NCBI GenBank assembly: GCA_027596075.1
Contig: JADGJC010000065.1
Coordinates: 1-64,000 of the forward strand
Length of the DNA: 64,000 bases
From: Rhizophlyctis rosea
Taxonomy: Eukaryota; Chytridiomycota; Chytridiomycetes; Rhizophlyctidales; Rhizophlyctidaceae
Direction: 5' to 3'
The notes under the pieces were generated by a model. The model was not told the origin of the DNA, searched no databases, and saw only the letters and a list, made by a program, of their open reading frames with translations. The position numbers were made by a program, and so were the translations under genes. Shown here piece after piece: positions 32,406 to 44,000 of the stretch (position 1 is its first letter; each line of letters starts with the position of its first letter).

Positions 32406-35400
32406 GATGTATCCAAACTCAGATGAAGTCTGTTCACAGATTAGCTGGCACGTTCATCGCAGCTCCGGGCTAAATTCCCTGTACTCTGTTGTGTTTCTCT
32501 TTTGTATTGATGACTATAAAAGAATCTGATTACACCATTTCTCCTCGCAATTTGGGCGTGTGAGGTCATGACACGCGTGTCATCCAAAAGCCCCGAAAGG
32601 CAGTAGTGAGGTGGATAACATTTTGCGACATGATACCTGTCAAGACGCTGATAGCTCGGAGTGATTCACCTGCTTGTGGGTGTCGGACGTTCTGCAAGTC
32701 GTTCGAATAGAGGAGCTCGGTGAATTGTTTTTTTCTGGCCGGGAAGTTCAAAATATCATGCAAGGCCACATACCAACGCCACTGTACGCCCCCTTTGCCG
32801 GCCTCAACCCATATGAACATGAACAGTGCAGTGAAATGGCACGACGCATTTCGCTAGTCAAATCCTTCTCGTCGCTTCGCCCATCCTTTCTATTCCACCA
32901 TACCCGGTCCCCCTGCTGCATTTGTTAACCATATTCAGTCTTCCATATGACAGTGAGTATCGTGATCTTAGGCAAAAAAGGATGGAGCCAGGGGAACTGC
33001 ATTGCCGATCGACTGCCTCCTTCCAAGCGCGATGTCCGATCTGTATCGCATCAACCTCGCTGCATCTGCCGCATTGTCATACCCCGGAATGACGTGGCAC
33101 AATCGGAAAAAAAGAAAATCATCCATTCGCGTCAGAGCGACGAACACTGATAGTCGTGAACAGTGGGCCTGCTGCTCAGAGCGAACTGAAGTATCCAGCC
33201 CGCACTGGATGATGTCGGCTACACCATCGCATGGTAAAGTTTGCATCGCGCTCACGGTCGGAGTATATGTTTCAAACATGAAATCATCATAATCGCAGGG
33301 CTCCAGCCCATAGTTCTGATTTATGGAGATGATCCTGTAAATGGAATGGTCAGCCTACGTATCAAGGCCGTCTCTTTTTTGGACCCTGATGACGAGTCGC
33401 AAATGTCGATGTAGTCTAGTCAGGGTTGCACTACGACCTATATGCATCCCATCAAGGGATCAAAACTTCAGGAAATAAATCAATTTCAAATTCAAACCCC
33501 CGAAAAGAGAATAGCAACGTCTCGGGCGAACGATCCAAGTATGTGCAACATCCAGCCGAATTTGGCAAGTGTCAACCAAAATAGTTCAAAATCCTGAAAG
33601 CCATTCTGATCTGACCCAAATGGCAAAAACGGTAATAACAGCGCAACCGCACATTGTCAGTTGGTGTGGGTGCCGACATCATTTCTTCCAGTCGGGTCAC
33701 AAGACAATGCGACCCAACAGGCGACCCAACAGTTTGTTCTTTTCATTGGCACACTACTTCGGATATGTGCAGGTCTAAGAAGGTAGCCGGATCATCATTA
33801 TGCCATAATGGATGGATGGACTACACAAGGAAGTGGCAAAAAGGAATTGAGTAAAAAGGGAACCGCCAGTGAGAAGATTGGCATCATCATCCACTGCATC
33901 CGGCGCTTATGCATCAAATTATCTGAAAGCGGTGTCGTTCCCATATGTGCTAGAGCTCCGTAAGCAACTTCCTTGGTTGCGCCCGGAACTATTCGAACAG
34001 GACGCATCTATTGCCGTCCGGGTAAAAGTGAGGGGAAAAAACGAATCACCACAAGTTCACAAATGATCAAATGACCATGTTGTGATCAATTTTCTGATAA
34101 ATTGAACATTTTGTAAAGGTATCGGGCTTTGTGCAGAGGAACAAAGTGTCTGAAGTTCACGATGGGCATTGATTTCTCTCGATTGTATCTCAACAGACTA
34201 TTTCATCCCAACCCTGTACGATGCCCTTTATTGCATCCTTGATACTAGCCATGACTCCCGCCCGCCATCGTAGCAAACAAGAACAATCGACAGGTAGTTG
34301 CAAGCAGTCGAATCCCTGCCATGCCACGTATGATCGGCTTTGTCATTGTTTGCTTTTTTTGCAGTGGCCAACATGATGTCGAGTGATACTGCGCTGCTGA
34401 CAGGGGTTGAGTAAATGTCCGGCCATTTGGGAGAGAAACTCGACGAATGCCACTGAGCGCTATCCCGTGCAAATAGGACAGCACGTGTGCAAGTTTGAAA
34501 GTGATCAATGTCGTGCAACCACTGCCATATCGATTACATCTTTGAATTCTAGGCACATCTTTGAATTCTAGGCGATGGTTCTTTTTGGGATCTCTGTTAC
34601 GCACAGAGTTTGTTGATGGAACTTCTGAAAATGGAAAGGCGGAATCCGGCGCCTGGGCGCTCAGATAGGCACAATAGTATGAATAAGAGTTTCCGTTCAC
34701 ACAAAACCAAAAATGACAAACGACGGTAGCAGTGGATGCGTCGACAGCTGGCAATTAACACATGTGATGGAATCAGCGATGTATCCAGCACCCAGCGGCT
34801 TTCCATGCCCCATCCAATGCTCGTCCAGTCCCTCTCCAGCGCTGGAGGCATTGCGGGAGGACAGTGGTGGGGTCCAGCGTATATCCAGGACTGCGATACA
34901 ATACTGGATCAGCACAACCATTGGACCCAGTGGTGGTCCAGCAATGGAAAAGTGGTCTTACAACGCTGGAGGGCCGCTGGTCCAGTGGGGCATCCGGCAA
35001 TGGACACTCCTAGTACATGGTTCCCAGAAGTTGTCGTGCGGCAAAACGCGTCGCGTTGCGCAAGCCACATCCCTTGAAACACGTTGGCCTCTGTTTCCAA
35101 CCGTTTTCGATTTGCACTGTTTGCAAGCATCTCAAACGAAAACAAATTCGTCATCGACTCTACGCCTTTTCAGCTACGGCATACGGCAATGTCACAGGTG
35201 AGCAGGGAATTGATGGTGTTCTGATATGGGCGATTAGATGGATGAGTGTTGCTGCACTGTTGCTTGCACAGGGCGAGTTGATGTACCACAATCCAACTCT
35301 CTATCAAAAACCCGGAATCTTCTGACTAGCGACCGTCAAACACCTCCCCATGCAAACGAACAACCGCTATCATAACTTGAGTGAGGAGGTCGACCACACT

Positions 35401-35731
35401 ACTTCCCATCAACCCCCCAAATATCACTCCTCACACTGCACAGCACCCAAACTTACCGCTATCCGCTGATGCCCCACCCTCCAACCAGCAACCCCGACCA
35501 TCAAGAGCAGGTTTCTGATGCAGAAAAGACTCTGCAACGTTATCCTCGCCCTACGTTGCCTGACTGTCATCATCTTCCGCATCGCCATCATGAGTCAACC
35601 AGAACCTTACCGATGCCACCATACCAGTCCACCTCCCCTATACGCATGCTGCTATTTCGGGTCAATAGGCGGCGTTCTCGGCTATTATAAAACAGAAGAT
35701 ATCTTTAATGAGTTCAGAAACTTCACCTTGT
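32406..35731. other. Gene-poor stretch with small direct repeats
   Basis: No gene recognised. It holds a 12-bp tandem duplication (33709-33732), a 19-bp tandem duplication (34536-34573) and a cluster of CCAG/CTGG words at about 34775-35010. Otherwise only short frames. Confidence 0.4.
34536..34573. repeat. 19-bp perfect tandem duplication
   Basis: The unit ACATCTTTGAATTCTAGGC occurs twice back to back (34536-34554 and 34555-34573). Seen directly. Confidence 0.9.
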
Positions 35732-37453
35732 TCAAGAAGATTGAGCCTCAACTGATATATTCGTGGCATTGATCTCGAAGGAAATCAAAGGAAGTCGAAT
35801 GAATACGGCGTCCGGCTGGACTGACAGACTGCAAATTTCATGGAACAGCGTTGCGGTGAGCGGCTGCTCAAGAACATTTTGGAGGCTGCGTGCAGCTGGC
35901 CAACCAGAGTTGTCCGTCAGCCAGCGCTCCAGGACTCTGCCCAGGAACACGTTGGAGGATGCAGCTCTCTGCAAACTCTTCACCAAACGCCTTTCAGCTT
36001 TCGATGCTGCCTGTTCAGCTTCTTCATTGGTGCAATCCAGGAGGAACTGGGCGCGCCCACCACCGCCCCGCAAACGTACAATCAGGTGGACGACTGAATC
36101 AGGCTTTATCCCATAGTCCCCCAAGGAGAAGGCATCACTGAGTTGCAGTCCACCATGGATGAGCCTTTGATGGTCGGGAGGTAGTCCTTCTGTTTCCTGG
36201 ATCAACACTTTCAAATCCTTCACCGTCGTGGCACTGCTCACGGACACGAAGCATTCTTTCCCATAGAGGGTTTTGACTAGTAATTCGGTTTTCTCATTAG
36301 CCAGCGAGGACTGCGGAATGCAGCGAACTTGATGCTCACCGGATATAGAAAAGTCATCTTGGCCCACGTCAATCCTTTCCTTGATGTGGCGGATGGTTGG
36401 GGCACGTATTCGGGCAAGCTCTCACCAACTGGGTTTCCACCGTTCCTTCCACGGAGTCACATGATCGCAGATCTATATACCTGCATAGTTTGTCGTCCGA
36501 GATTAGATTTCAGAGAACGAGAAGCCCATTTAGCGCTCGCAAACTTACGTTGAGTCGGAGAGGAGAAACCCAATGCTGGAAATTTGCCACTCCTGCTCGG
36601 CCTGGGATGTGGGCGCCGCGCCGACTTCACATTTGGGATTCATCAACAATGCCCGGAGCCAAAGACCGTTTAAACGCAAACATTCATAAATACAAACCAA
36701 GAAGTGGTATGACAAATAGGTTTCGCGCCATGGCAAATGTAAACTCGCGTTTGCTGTGAATACATGTTGCCAGTCCCCGAGGTGATGCAAATTAACAGCC
36801 ACAGTCAATGCACAAACCAGTTTACGCTGCAGGCGTACTCATCGCTGATGCAAGCAACAACACAGTGTGCTAGTCAAGCAACTCAACCTTAGCTTCCACC
36901 GGTGAGATTCATCAACATCAAAAGGGCTTTGAAACCCACCTTGTTTCGCCAGAGCATATGCCAATTGATCGAAAATTGGCACCCCTCCCGGCATCTTTTC
37001 GATATCCAGCCAAACCGCCCACCCTCGATCCTTTAGAAAGCGGGCTATGTCGCGCGGGTCGCATCTGCAGACAAGTATCCATATGCGAATTTTGTCACCA
37101 GGCAGACCTTTTCGGTAGAAGAGTGCAGCCCAACTGTCGAATCCATACCTTCCAATTGCATCTTCTGGTTTGCACGCGTCGGAAGAGTTGGCCCACGCAT
37201 AACTGACAAAAACATACGGCTTGATATTGTATGATAGTAAAATCTGTTGTTCCTCTTTCGTAAACTCTCGGTGATCGGAAGTGTTTGTACCAGCTGGGAA
37301 GCCATCCCTGAGGTTGACGTCGACGTTAGAGAGAAGTGAGGTAGTGCGCTGCCGTTTTGTATTCCGCTCCCGATTCTTCTTCTTCTTCGTCAGGAATGAA
37401 AAACAATTGAAGGCCATATTGACCATGAGTAGCGGGTTGCGAAGAACGGGCAT
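35732..37453 (-). CDS. TIR domain fused to a ubiquitin-like domain
   Basis: Seven exons on the minus strand: 37453-37149, 37064-36940, 36869-36818, 36753-36698, 36624-36549, 36480-36426 and 36379-35732. They give 438 residues, in phase throughout. Residues 1-75 are basic then polar. Residues about 79-210 are a TIR domain: PYVFVSYAWAN, DPRDIARFLKDRGWAVWLD, VVACISDEYACSVNC, then Glu164 where TIR NADases keep the catalytic Glu, and a GFLLSDSTYIDL end. Residues about 254-331 align with ubiquitin at roughly half of positions by eye. They keep the Leu8 and Ile44 surface equivalents, Lys6, Lys11, Lys27 and LRGG, but lose Lys29, 33, 48 and 63. A tail of about 107 residues follows. The ubiquitin-like exon has no ATG of its own. 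If the tail is removed after the Gly pair, a conjugatable TIR-ubiquitin-like protein would result (inference). An earlier 5' exon is possible. Confidence 0.8.
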
Positions 37454-38280
37454 CCAAGTGAGAGACCACCTCAGATCCAGCGGTTTTTGAGGGGAGCCTG
37501 AGGTGGCATTTCTGTGCTGGGGCCACCGTAAGTTATGGCTGGCTGGGCTGGAGCTGTACCCACCGGTGCAACATTAGTGCATGTCTGTATTTCGATGTGT
37601 AACGTACACCCTTTGCAATCCTGTCCCCTCGTGAAAGCTGTGGGACAATCCAAAGTATCCAACACTTGTCCGACCAGAATGCGATACGGCTTGCACTTGC
37701 ACTGTCACGTCATATTCGCACACCTATTCCGGCCATGTATTAAATTCGCTTGAGTGGTTGCCATTATGCAAATCATAATCTTATATGTACATACCGGTAT
37801 GTAGGCTTCTTACCATCCTTGTGTTGGCCATTTCGGCAAGTTTCCCAGCGCAGTTGCAATTATTCGCCGACGATCGCTTCCACTTTCTAGCTCTTTTTGA
37901 AAGAGAAATCCATTTGATAGTTTTGATAGATTTAATGAACTTAATGAGGAGCAAATGGAACCAGATTGTCGACTGGAATGTGGCTCCTACATTATATACA
38001 AATCATCCAATCCGATTCGCATCCGGCTGTCCATCCGGCTGTTGTCAAGTGCGCCACACCAATCAGCCCATGCCAAGATCTCCCCCCCACCAGCAGAACT
38101 TGGGCGCGCGAAGTTCATAGATCAACTCCATCAACATCTACGAACAGTAGGCATCTTAATCGGCTCTTATTGACCACAATAGTTGTGTGTCGTATGTTGC
38201 TGAGTGCCGCGTTGAATGCTGTAGCTGTACAGGAAACGAAACCTTCTGCGTTTGCAACTTGGTGATCAAGGGCATCCACA
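37454..38280. other. Intergenic with a coding-like minus-strand frame
   Basis: It separates the TIR-ubiquitin-like gene (minus strand) from STT3 (plus strand). On the minus strand, frames at 37665-37471 and 38366-38115 read like protein but lack ATGs and clear splice links. They might be 5' exons of the TIR-ubiquitin-like gene, or chance. Confidence 0.3.
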
Positions 38281-41003
38281 ATGTTGGGCTTAAGTTCATC
38301 CAGTGGTAAGACTGCGTCTTCCCACGCCTTGAACCGTTGACGCGGGTCCCTAACGCCGGTTACCAACAGAAACCGCCTGGTTGCGTATGACCATCCTGTC
38401 CCTGGTGGCCATTCTTGCGTTTGTCTCTCGTCTTTTCTCTGTCATCCGATTCGGTAGGTTTTTATCAATTGGATTTGAGGGGAAGCAGCCATTTATAACT
38501 CCTCCCCCACAGAGAGTGTCATTCACGAATTCGACCCATGGTTCAACTACCGTACAACTATTGAGCTTGTTGAAAATGGCTTTTACGATTTTGTCAACTG
38601 GTAAGCACAGGCAGCTGGACTCACGCGTATGCAAAGAGACTGATATGGGCATTCCAGGTTTGATGAGCTATCATGGTACCCATTGGGCCGTGTCGTTGGT
38701 GGAACAGTGTACCCAGGGATTATGGTCACAGCCGCTTTGATCCACAAATTCCTCACCACCCTCAATTTCCCCATTCATATCCGAGAAGTTTGTGTGTTCT
38801 TGGCACCTCTCTTCTCCGGCTTCACCGCGATCGCAGCATACCTCTTAACCACGGAAATGAAGGACCCCGCCGCAGGCCTCCTGGCCGCCGCTTTCATCGG
38901 CATTGCACCGGGGTACATTTCCCGATCCGTTGCCGGCTCATACGACAACGAAGGAATTGCCATTTTCCTCCTTGTCTTCACTTTCTGGCTGTGGATCAAA
39001 GCGCTCAAACTCGGGTCTGCCTTCTACGGAACGTTGACCGCTTTGTTCTACTTCTGGATGGTGTCCGCATGGGGTGGATATGTCTTCATTACCAACTTGA
39101 TCCCGCTTCATGCTTTTGCTCTCATCCTCATGGGACGTTTCTCATCACGTCTTTATGTTTCGTACTCCACATTCTACGTCATCGGTACGCTGTCCTCCAT
39201 GCAGATTCCATTCGTGGGTTTCCAGCCCACCAGGACGAGCGAACACATGGCCGCACTTGGTAAGCTGAATCCATTTGATACTTGTCCAATCTCACACACT
39301 GATCGGGACCCTAGGCATTTTCGGCCTGCTCCAAATCATCGCGTTCGTGGAGCTCGTAAGGAGCCATCTGTCTGCCAATCAATTCAAATCGCTCTTCCAG
39401 GGGTTGATTATGGGCTTTTTCCTGCTCGGTCTTGCGGCATTGGTCGGTTTGACTTTCAGCGGCTATGTAGCGCCTTGGACTGGTCGTTTCTACTCTCTCT
39501 GGGACACTGGTTACGCGAAGAAGTACATTCCTATCATTGCGTCCGTGTCTGAACATCAGCCGACTGCTTGGCCGTCGTTCTTCTTTGACTTGCAACTTCT
39601 CATGCCGTTGTTCCCGGCTGGAGTGTATCTTTGCTTCAAGGTTTGTCAGTAGCACTTACGCCATTCATTCATATGTCCATTAATTAACATGGATAATCTA
39701 GGAATTAAGGGATGAGCACGTCTTTGTGGTTCGTGTTGTTGTTTGATGTTGGCAAGGATTGAGGCATTGTCTGATAAGCATTCGACAGATCCTCTACGCG
39801 GTCACAGCATCATATTTCTCCGGCGTCATGGTCCGTTTGATGTTGACTCTCACCCCGATCGTATGCGTTGCAGCCGCTGTGGCAGCCTCCAAACTCTTTG
39901 ACATCTACTTGGCCAATTCCGGTCCTGCGCCAGTCGTTGCCACTACAACTGAGAAAGACTTAAAGCACATTAAGGAGAAAGCACCAAAGAAGAAGGAAAG
40001 CCGCTTCGGCATCTGGTCCTCAGACAGCAAAATTGCCGTCATCCTCCCCATGGCCCTCGTCCTCACCGTCTTCGCCTGGCACTGCACCTGGGTAACCTCC
40101 AACGCCTACTCCAGCCCCTCCATCGTCCTCGCCTCCCGCGGCCGCGACGGGTCGCAAGTTATCATCGACGACTTCCGTGAAGCATACTACTGGCTCCGTC
40201 AAAACACCGACGAAAAAGCCAAGATCCTTGCATGGTGGGACTACGGGTACCAAATCACCGGCATGTCAAACCGCACGGTCTTGGTCGACAACAACACGTG
40301 GAACAACACCCACATCGCCACGGTCGGGAAAGCCATGGCGTGTTCCGAAGATGTTGCGTACGAAGTCATGCGTAAACTTGATGTCGACTACGTCCTCGTT
40401 ATCTTCGGCGGAGCGATCGGCTACTCCGGCGACGACATCAACAAGTTCTTGTGGATGATTCGTATTGGGGAAGGCGTGTACCCGAATGATATTAGTGAGC
40501 GGAACTTCTTCACGGATCGTGGGGAGTATAGGATTGATGATGAGGCTAGCCCGACGATGAAGAATAGTCTTTTGTATAAGATGAGTTATTATAGGTTCAA
40601 TGATCTTTTTGGGGGGAAGCCTGGGTATGATTCGGTTCGGGGGAGTTATGTTAGTACGAAGCCGATTAAGCTTCATACTATTGAGGAAGGTGGGTTTTTG
40701 GGTTTGATTTGTGAGGTTGGTAGGGGTTATGGATGGGCTGGTTCTGATGGATTGTTTTTTTTTTCCTCTAGCTTACTCGACGGAGAGTTACATTGTTCGA
40801 ATCTATCAAGTGAAGAAGCCGGATAACCTGGGGAGGTCTCTTTCTGCTGCTTCCACGTGAGTTTTCGGGTTTTGTGCTTGCGGTTGGTTTTCTGTTTTGG
40901 TGTGATTGAGCTCATATGATTTTGCAATGCTAGGTTCGGAAAGAAGCGTAAGAGACGGTCACGCAAGCCGGCTGGGGCGAAGGGGAAGAAGGTTCGTGGG
41001 TGA
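38281..41003 (+). CDS. STT3: STT3, catalytic subunit of oligosaccharyltransferase
   Basis: Nine exons: 38281-38305, 38370-38453, 38513-38600, 38658-39259, 39315-39640, 39702-39728, 39789-40689, 40772-40856 and 40934-41003. They give 735 residues, close to the usual size. It transfers the lipid-linked glycan to Asn in N-X-S/T sequons in the ER lumen. Seen: [14 protein letters not shown] in the first luminal loop (catalytic, metal-binding), [35 protein letters not shown], and the signature WWDYGYQI near 533 followed by DNNTWNNTH. There are about a dozen membrane spans before it. The C-terminus is very basic (KKRKRRSRK), facing the lumen. The first 25-nt exon is my choice: it restores an N-terminus [12 protein letters not shown] before the first span. 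A later ATG at 38387 would also work but leaves the span without a leader. Confidence 0.95.
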
Positions 41004-44000
41004 ACGAAGGGAAGGGTTTGGAGATTTGGAGAGCATTTGTAATTATTGGAAATGCATCATTTTTTGCCTTGTATCGAGGCGCGGTGTGTCATGTTAGTTT
41101 AAGTTACATGGAAGGGCATGTTTCTGGTTGTCGGAGGAGATTTGCTTGGGAAATATTGGATGTCACTGGTGTATGCTCACCATGGCCAATGGCGCGACCA
41201 GCACGATGCAGAAGAATGGGAAACAAAGTCGATTTAGGGCCTTCGCAAAGACCATTGAGCGTTGTAGACTATGTGACGTCACATCACGGCAACGACTGAT
41301 GTCTGCATGATAATGCCGTTTTTTTTTTTTTTTTTGCTTTGAAACATCCCTTTTCTCGGGAGAGATCCGCCCATTGCGTGAGAAATGTGGCATGGGGTGG
41401 ATTCGACCATCATGGAGGGTGACGACACCTTGTTTCAGATGGTATTTGGGTGGACACAGCGGATTCTTTCCTTTTGCGCCAGAAGCAGGATACTACATTC
41501 ACTGAAGCATCTCCTACCAGAATCGCAAGATCCTGAATGCATAATCTCAACAACAGAGCAAAGAATGAGGGAACAAATGTCATTGGCTGGAGGCGAGGGG
41601 AGCGGGTAAGCTCGTTGTTCCGGCGTGCAAAAACCGGTTTTTGCCTCCATGTCGTCCAATTAACCCTTTACCGGCGAATGTTCTTTTATAAGGACAGAAA
41701 CACCAATTTTTACAAGTTTTTCTATTAAAGCACTTACAATAGACAGAATTAAGTCTGATAGTTCGATCGATGATCATCTGAGGATGCCATAGCCAAAAAA
41801 TGAAATCACGATGGACATCACATGTGTACCGAGATGCAACTCAGCAAGTAGCTGATCGACTATGATTGTGAATTTGTTCTCCGTTCACGATTTGGAAACA
41901 TGTCACATCATTTCCCCCGTGTTTAGCCCTCTGATGGAAGAGCAAAAATGGTAGCCCGCGTGCGTGAAGGGTCGGTGACTTGGGTTCTGCCAAACTTGCC
42001 AACCATGGATTTGAGCAAAGAGTTTCCCAAATCACTTGGATGGTTCCCGTGCAATCAACTGGTTCATCTTACACCACTTTGTCCTTGCCGTTTCTTGTTT
42101 TGTTAGAGGGTCATTGAATTCAGGATCTTACGATTCGAAGATGCTCAGGTGCGTGTAGGATGACTCCAGCGCAAAAAGGGGAAGTGCCAAAGGTGCCTTG
42201 ACAAATGTCATGCAACAACTTGAAGGTGTTGCAGGCCTTCGGAATGGTCGAAATTTACCCCAATACTGGTATCTGGGATCTGTACCTGAGGGTCAATTCA
42301 TGCAATTGACAAGACCGTCAAAAGCCAGGCTGTTCGTTCAATATGATGTAACAGGTGTAGAGGCCAGAAGGTGAAAGGGACCAGAGGAAAGAAAGTGATG
42401 CTGGAAGTTTCGGAATCCTTCTGGTTCTCTCCAAGCCGTTGGTGGACCGAGGCGAATCAAGTGCAATATCCAAGTTTACCGAACATCGGTCGTACGCGGG
42501 AAGTGCTGGAGTTTGGCGCGGGTAGGTACTGTTTATTTTTCCTCCGGTTCTTGGCAGCCATAGTCATCAGTTGAAAGCCAAAAAGGATCATGTTTCACTG
42601 GCCCATTCGACCATTCGAACTCCGAGAATTTGTCAGGTTGTCAATGTGGGGACACTATCGTGATTGAGATTGACATGGTGGAATGGTCATCGGTTGAGAC
42701 AACGGTGAGGGCGAACTGGGTGACAAGAGGAGCTGTTCTTAAGTTTCACGAAGCACATTCGACATGCAGCGTCCAGTAGCCGGAAACCAGCTGAAACTGG
42801 ATTTTGCCGTCCGAAGATGATGGCGGTCTTCCTTGAAACCCTGGCATTGCTGCATTACCATTGAGTCCTCTACTACCCTTGCCCCTTCTTGACCCTTATC
42901 TCACTGCATAAGAGGATATACGGGTCTCTTGTCTGATCTCGCTGCACGTGGACTTGGTACCAAATACTTGCACCGTTCCCGAACGTGAAAATCGCTCGCT
43001 TGTTGAAAGTCGGTGAGCTTGCTGGAAGCCATTTAGAAAATGACCATGGTTTTAGTCCGGCATCGTGTTGAGCACTATTTCACTTTTTTGGACGGTTTCT
43101 GCTCTGGATGACAGTTAGAGTAAGTGCGATACATGTATAATCTGAATTTTGAAATGCGAAGCAACCCCCCCCCCCCCCCCCAAAAAAAAAAAAAACAGAG
43201 CAATCTGTTGTATCTGTTGGTTGGCGGAGGTGGGCTGCGCGAAGGGTTTCTTTCAACATTCAATGGTTGGATGACATACAACAAGCTTACCAAACTTCAC
43301 CAATGAACGGTATGCTTAACCAAGTAGACTTTCACTGGCTGACAGTCTGTCAAACGTGGAGGACCGAAAAAAGAACCGCTGCGGACCGGCGAAACGAAGC
43401 ACCATGAAGCTCGTACCTTTATATCATGGCATTCGTTCAATTCGAGGGCAGTATGTGCAACTTGTGCATTACAAACGAATTCATCGCGATCCTCAAGTCG
43501 CGAAAAAACAGGTAAATACAATTATGTCGGCTCCAGGACTTTTAGATATATCTACACGGAGCAACATTAACGGGTCAGATGCAAATATCCATTATTTGAT
43601 CGGTCTAACACAGGGGAAAAGGATGTCGGGCAATGACTGTTGTGAGTGTGGCAAGACCTTCGACACAAGGAGCCATCCAAATCGTGTGCAAATTCAAAGG
43701 AAGGACCAACGTCTGATTGGCAAGATTAGGATAAGACCATCCAACACCGGATATTAGCTGTTTAATGATTTCGTGCACCACGGAAAGTCCCCAAGGGCGA
43801 TGAGGGCCAGAAAGTCTTTGGATATCCAACCGGGATCACTGCCATTTGCGAAACTTGTTACGTGCAAGAGACTGCGCTCAAGGAGTACTAATCGTGACAA
43901 GAAAGTATGAGATATTATAACCGGAGCGGAGCAATGACGATTCACGCTCGCCTTGTCGTCGGTGAAAGAACAGGGCTTGATGAGTTTGCTGGGTTCCACG

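Noticed and set aside
29512..35731. A transposon or viral insertion explaining the gene-poor region
   Set aside because: No transposase, integrase, reverse transcriptase or capsid-like motif in any frame, and no long terminal or inverted repeats seen. The only clear relic is from the neighbouring ankyrin-like gene.
35732..36367. A stand-alone ubiquitin-like gene
   Set aside because: Its frame has no ATG anywhere, and it joins in phase to the TIR exons through a 46-nt GT-AG intron, so a fusion is the better model.
43165..43195. Poly-A tail of an inserted retroelement (C17 A14 tract)
   Set aside because: No reverse transcriptase, no target-site duplication and no matching element beside it. 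A simple homopolymer tract is enough.
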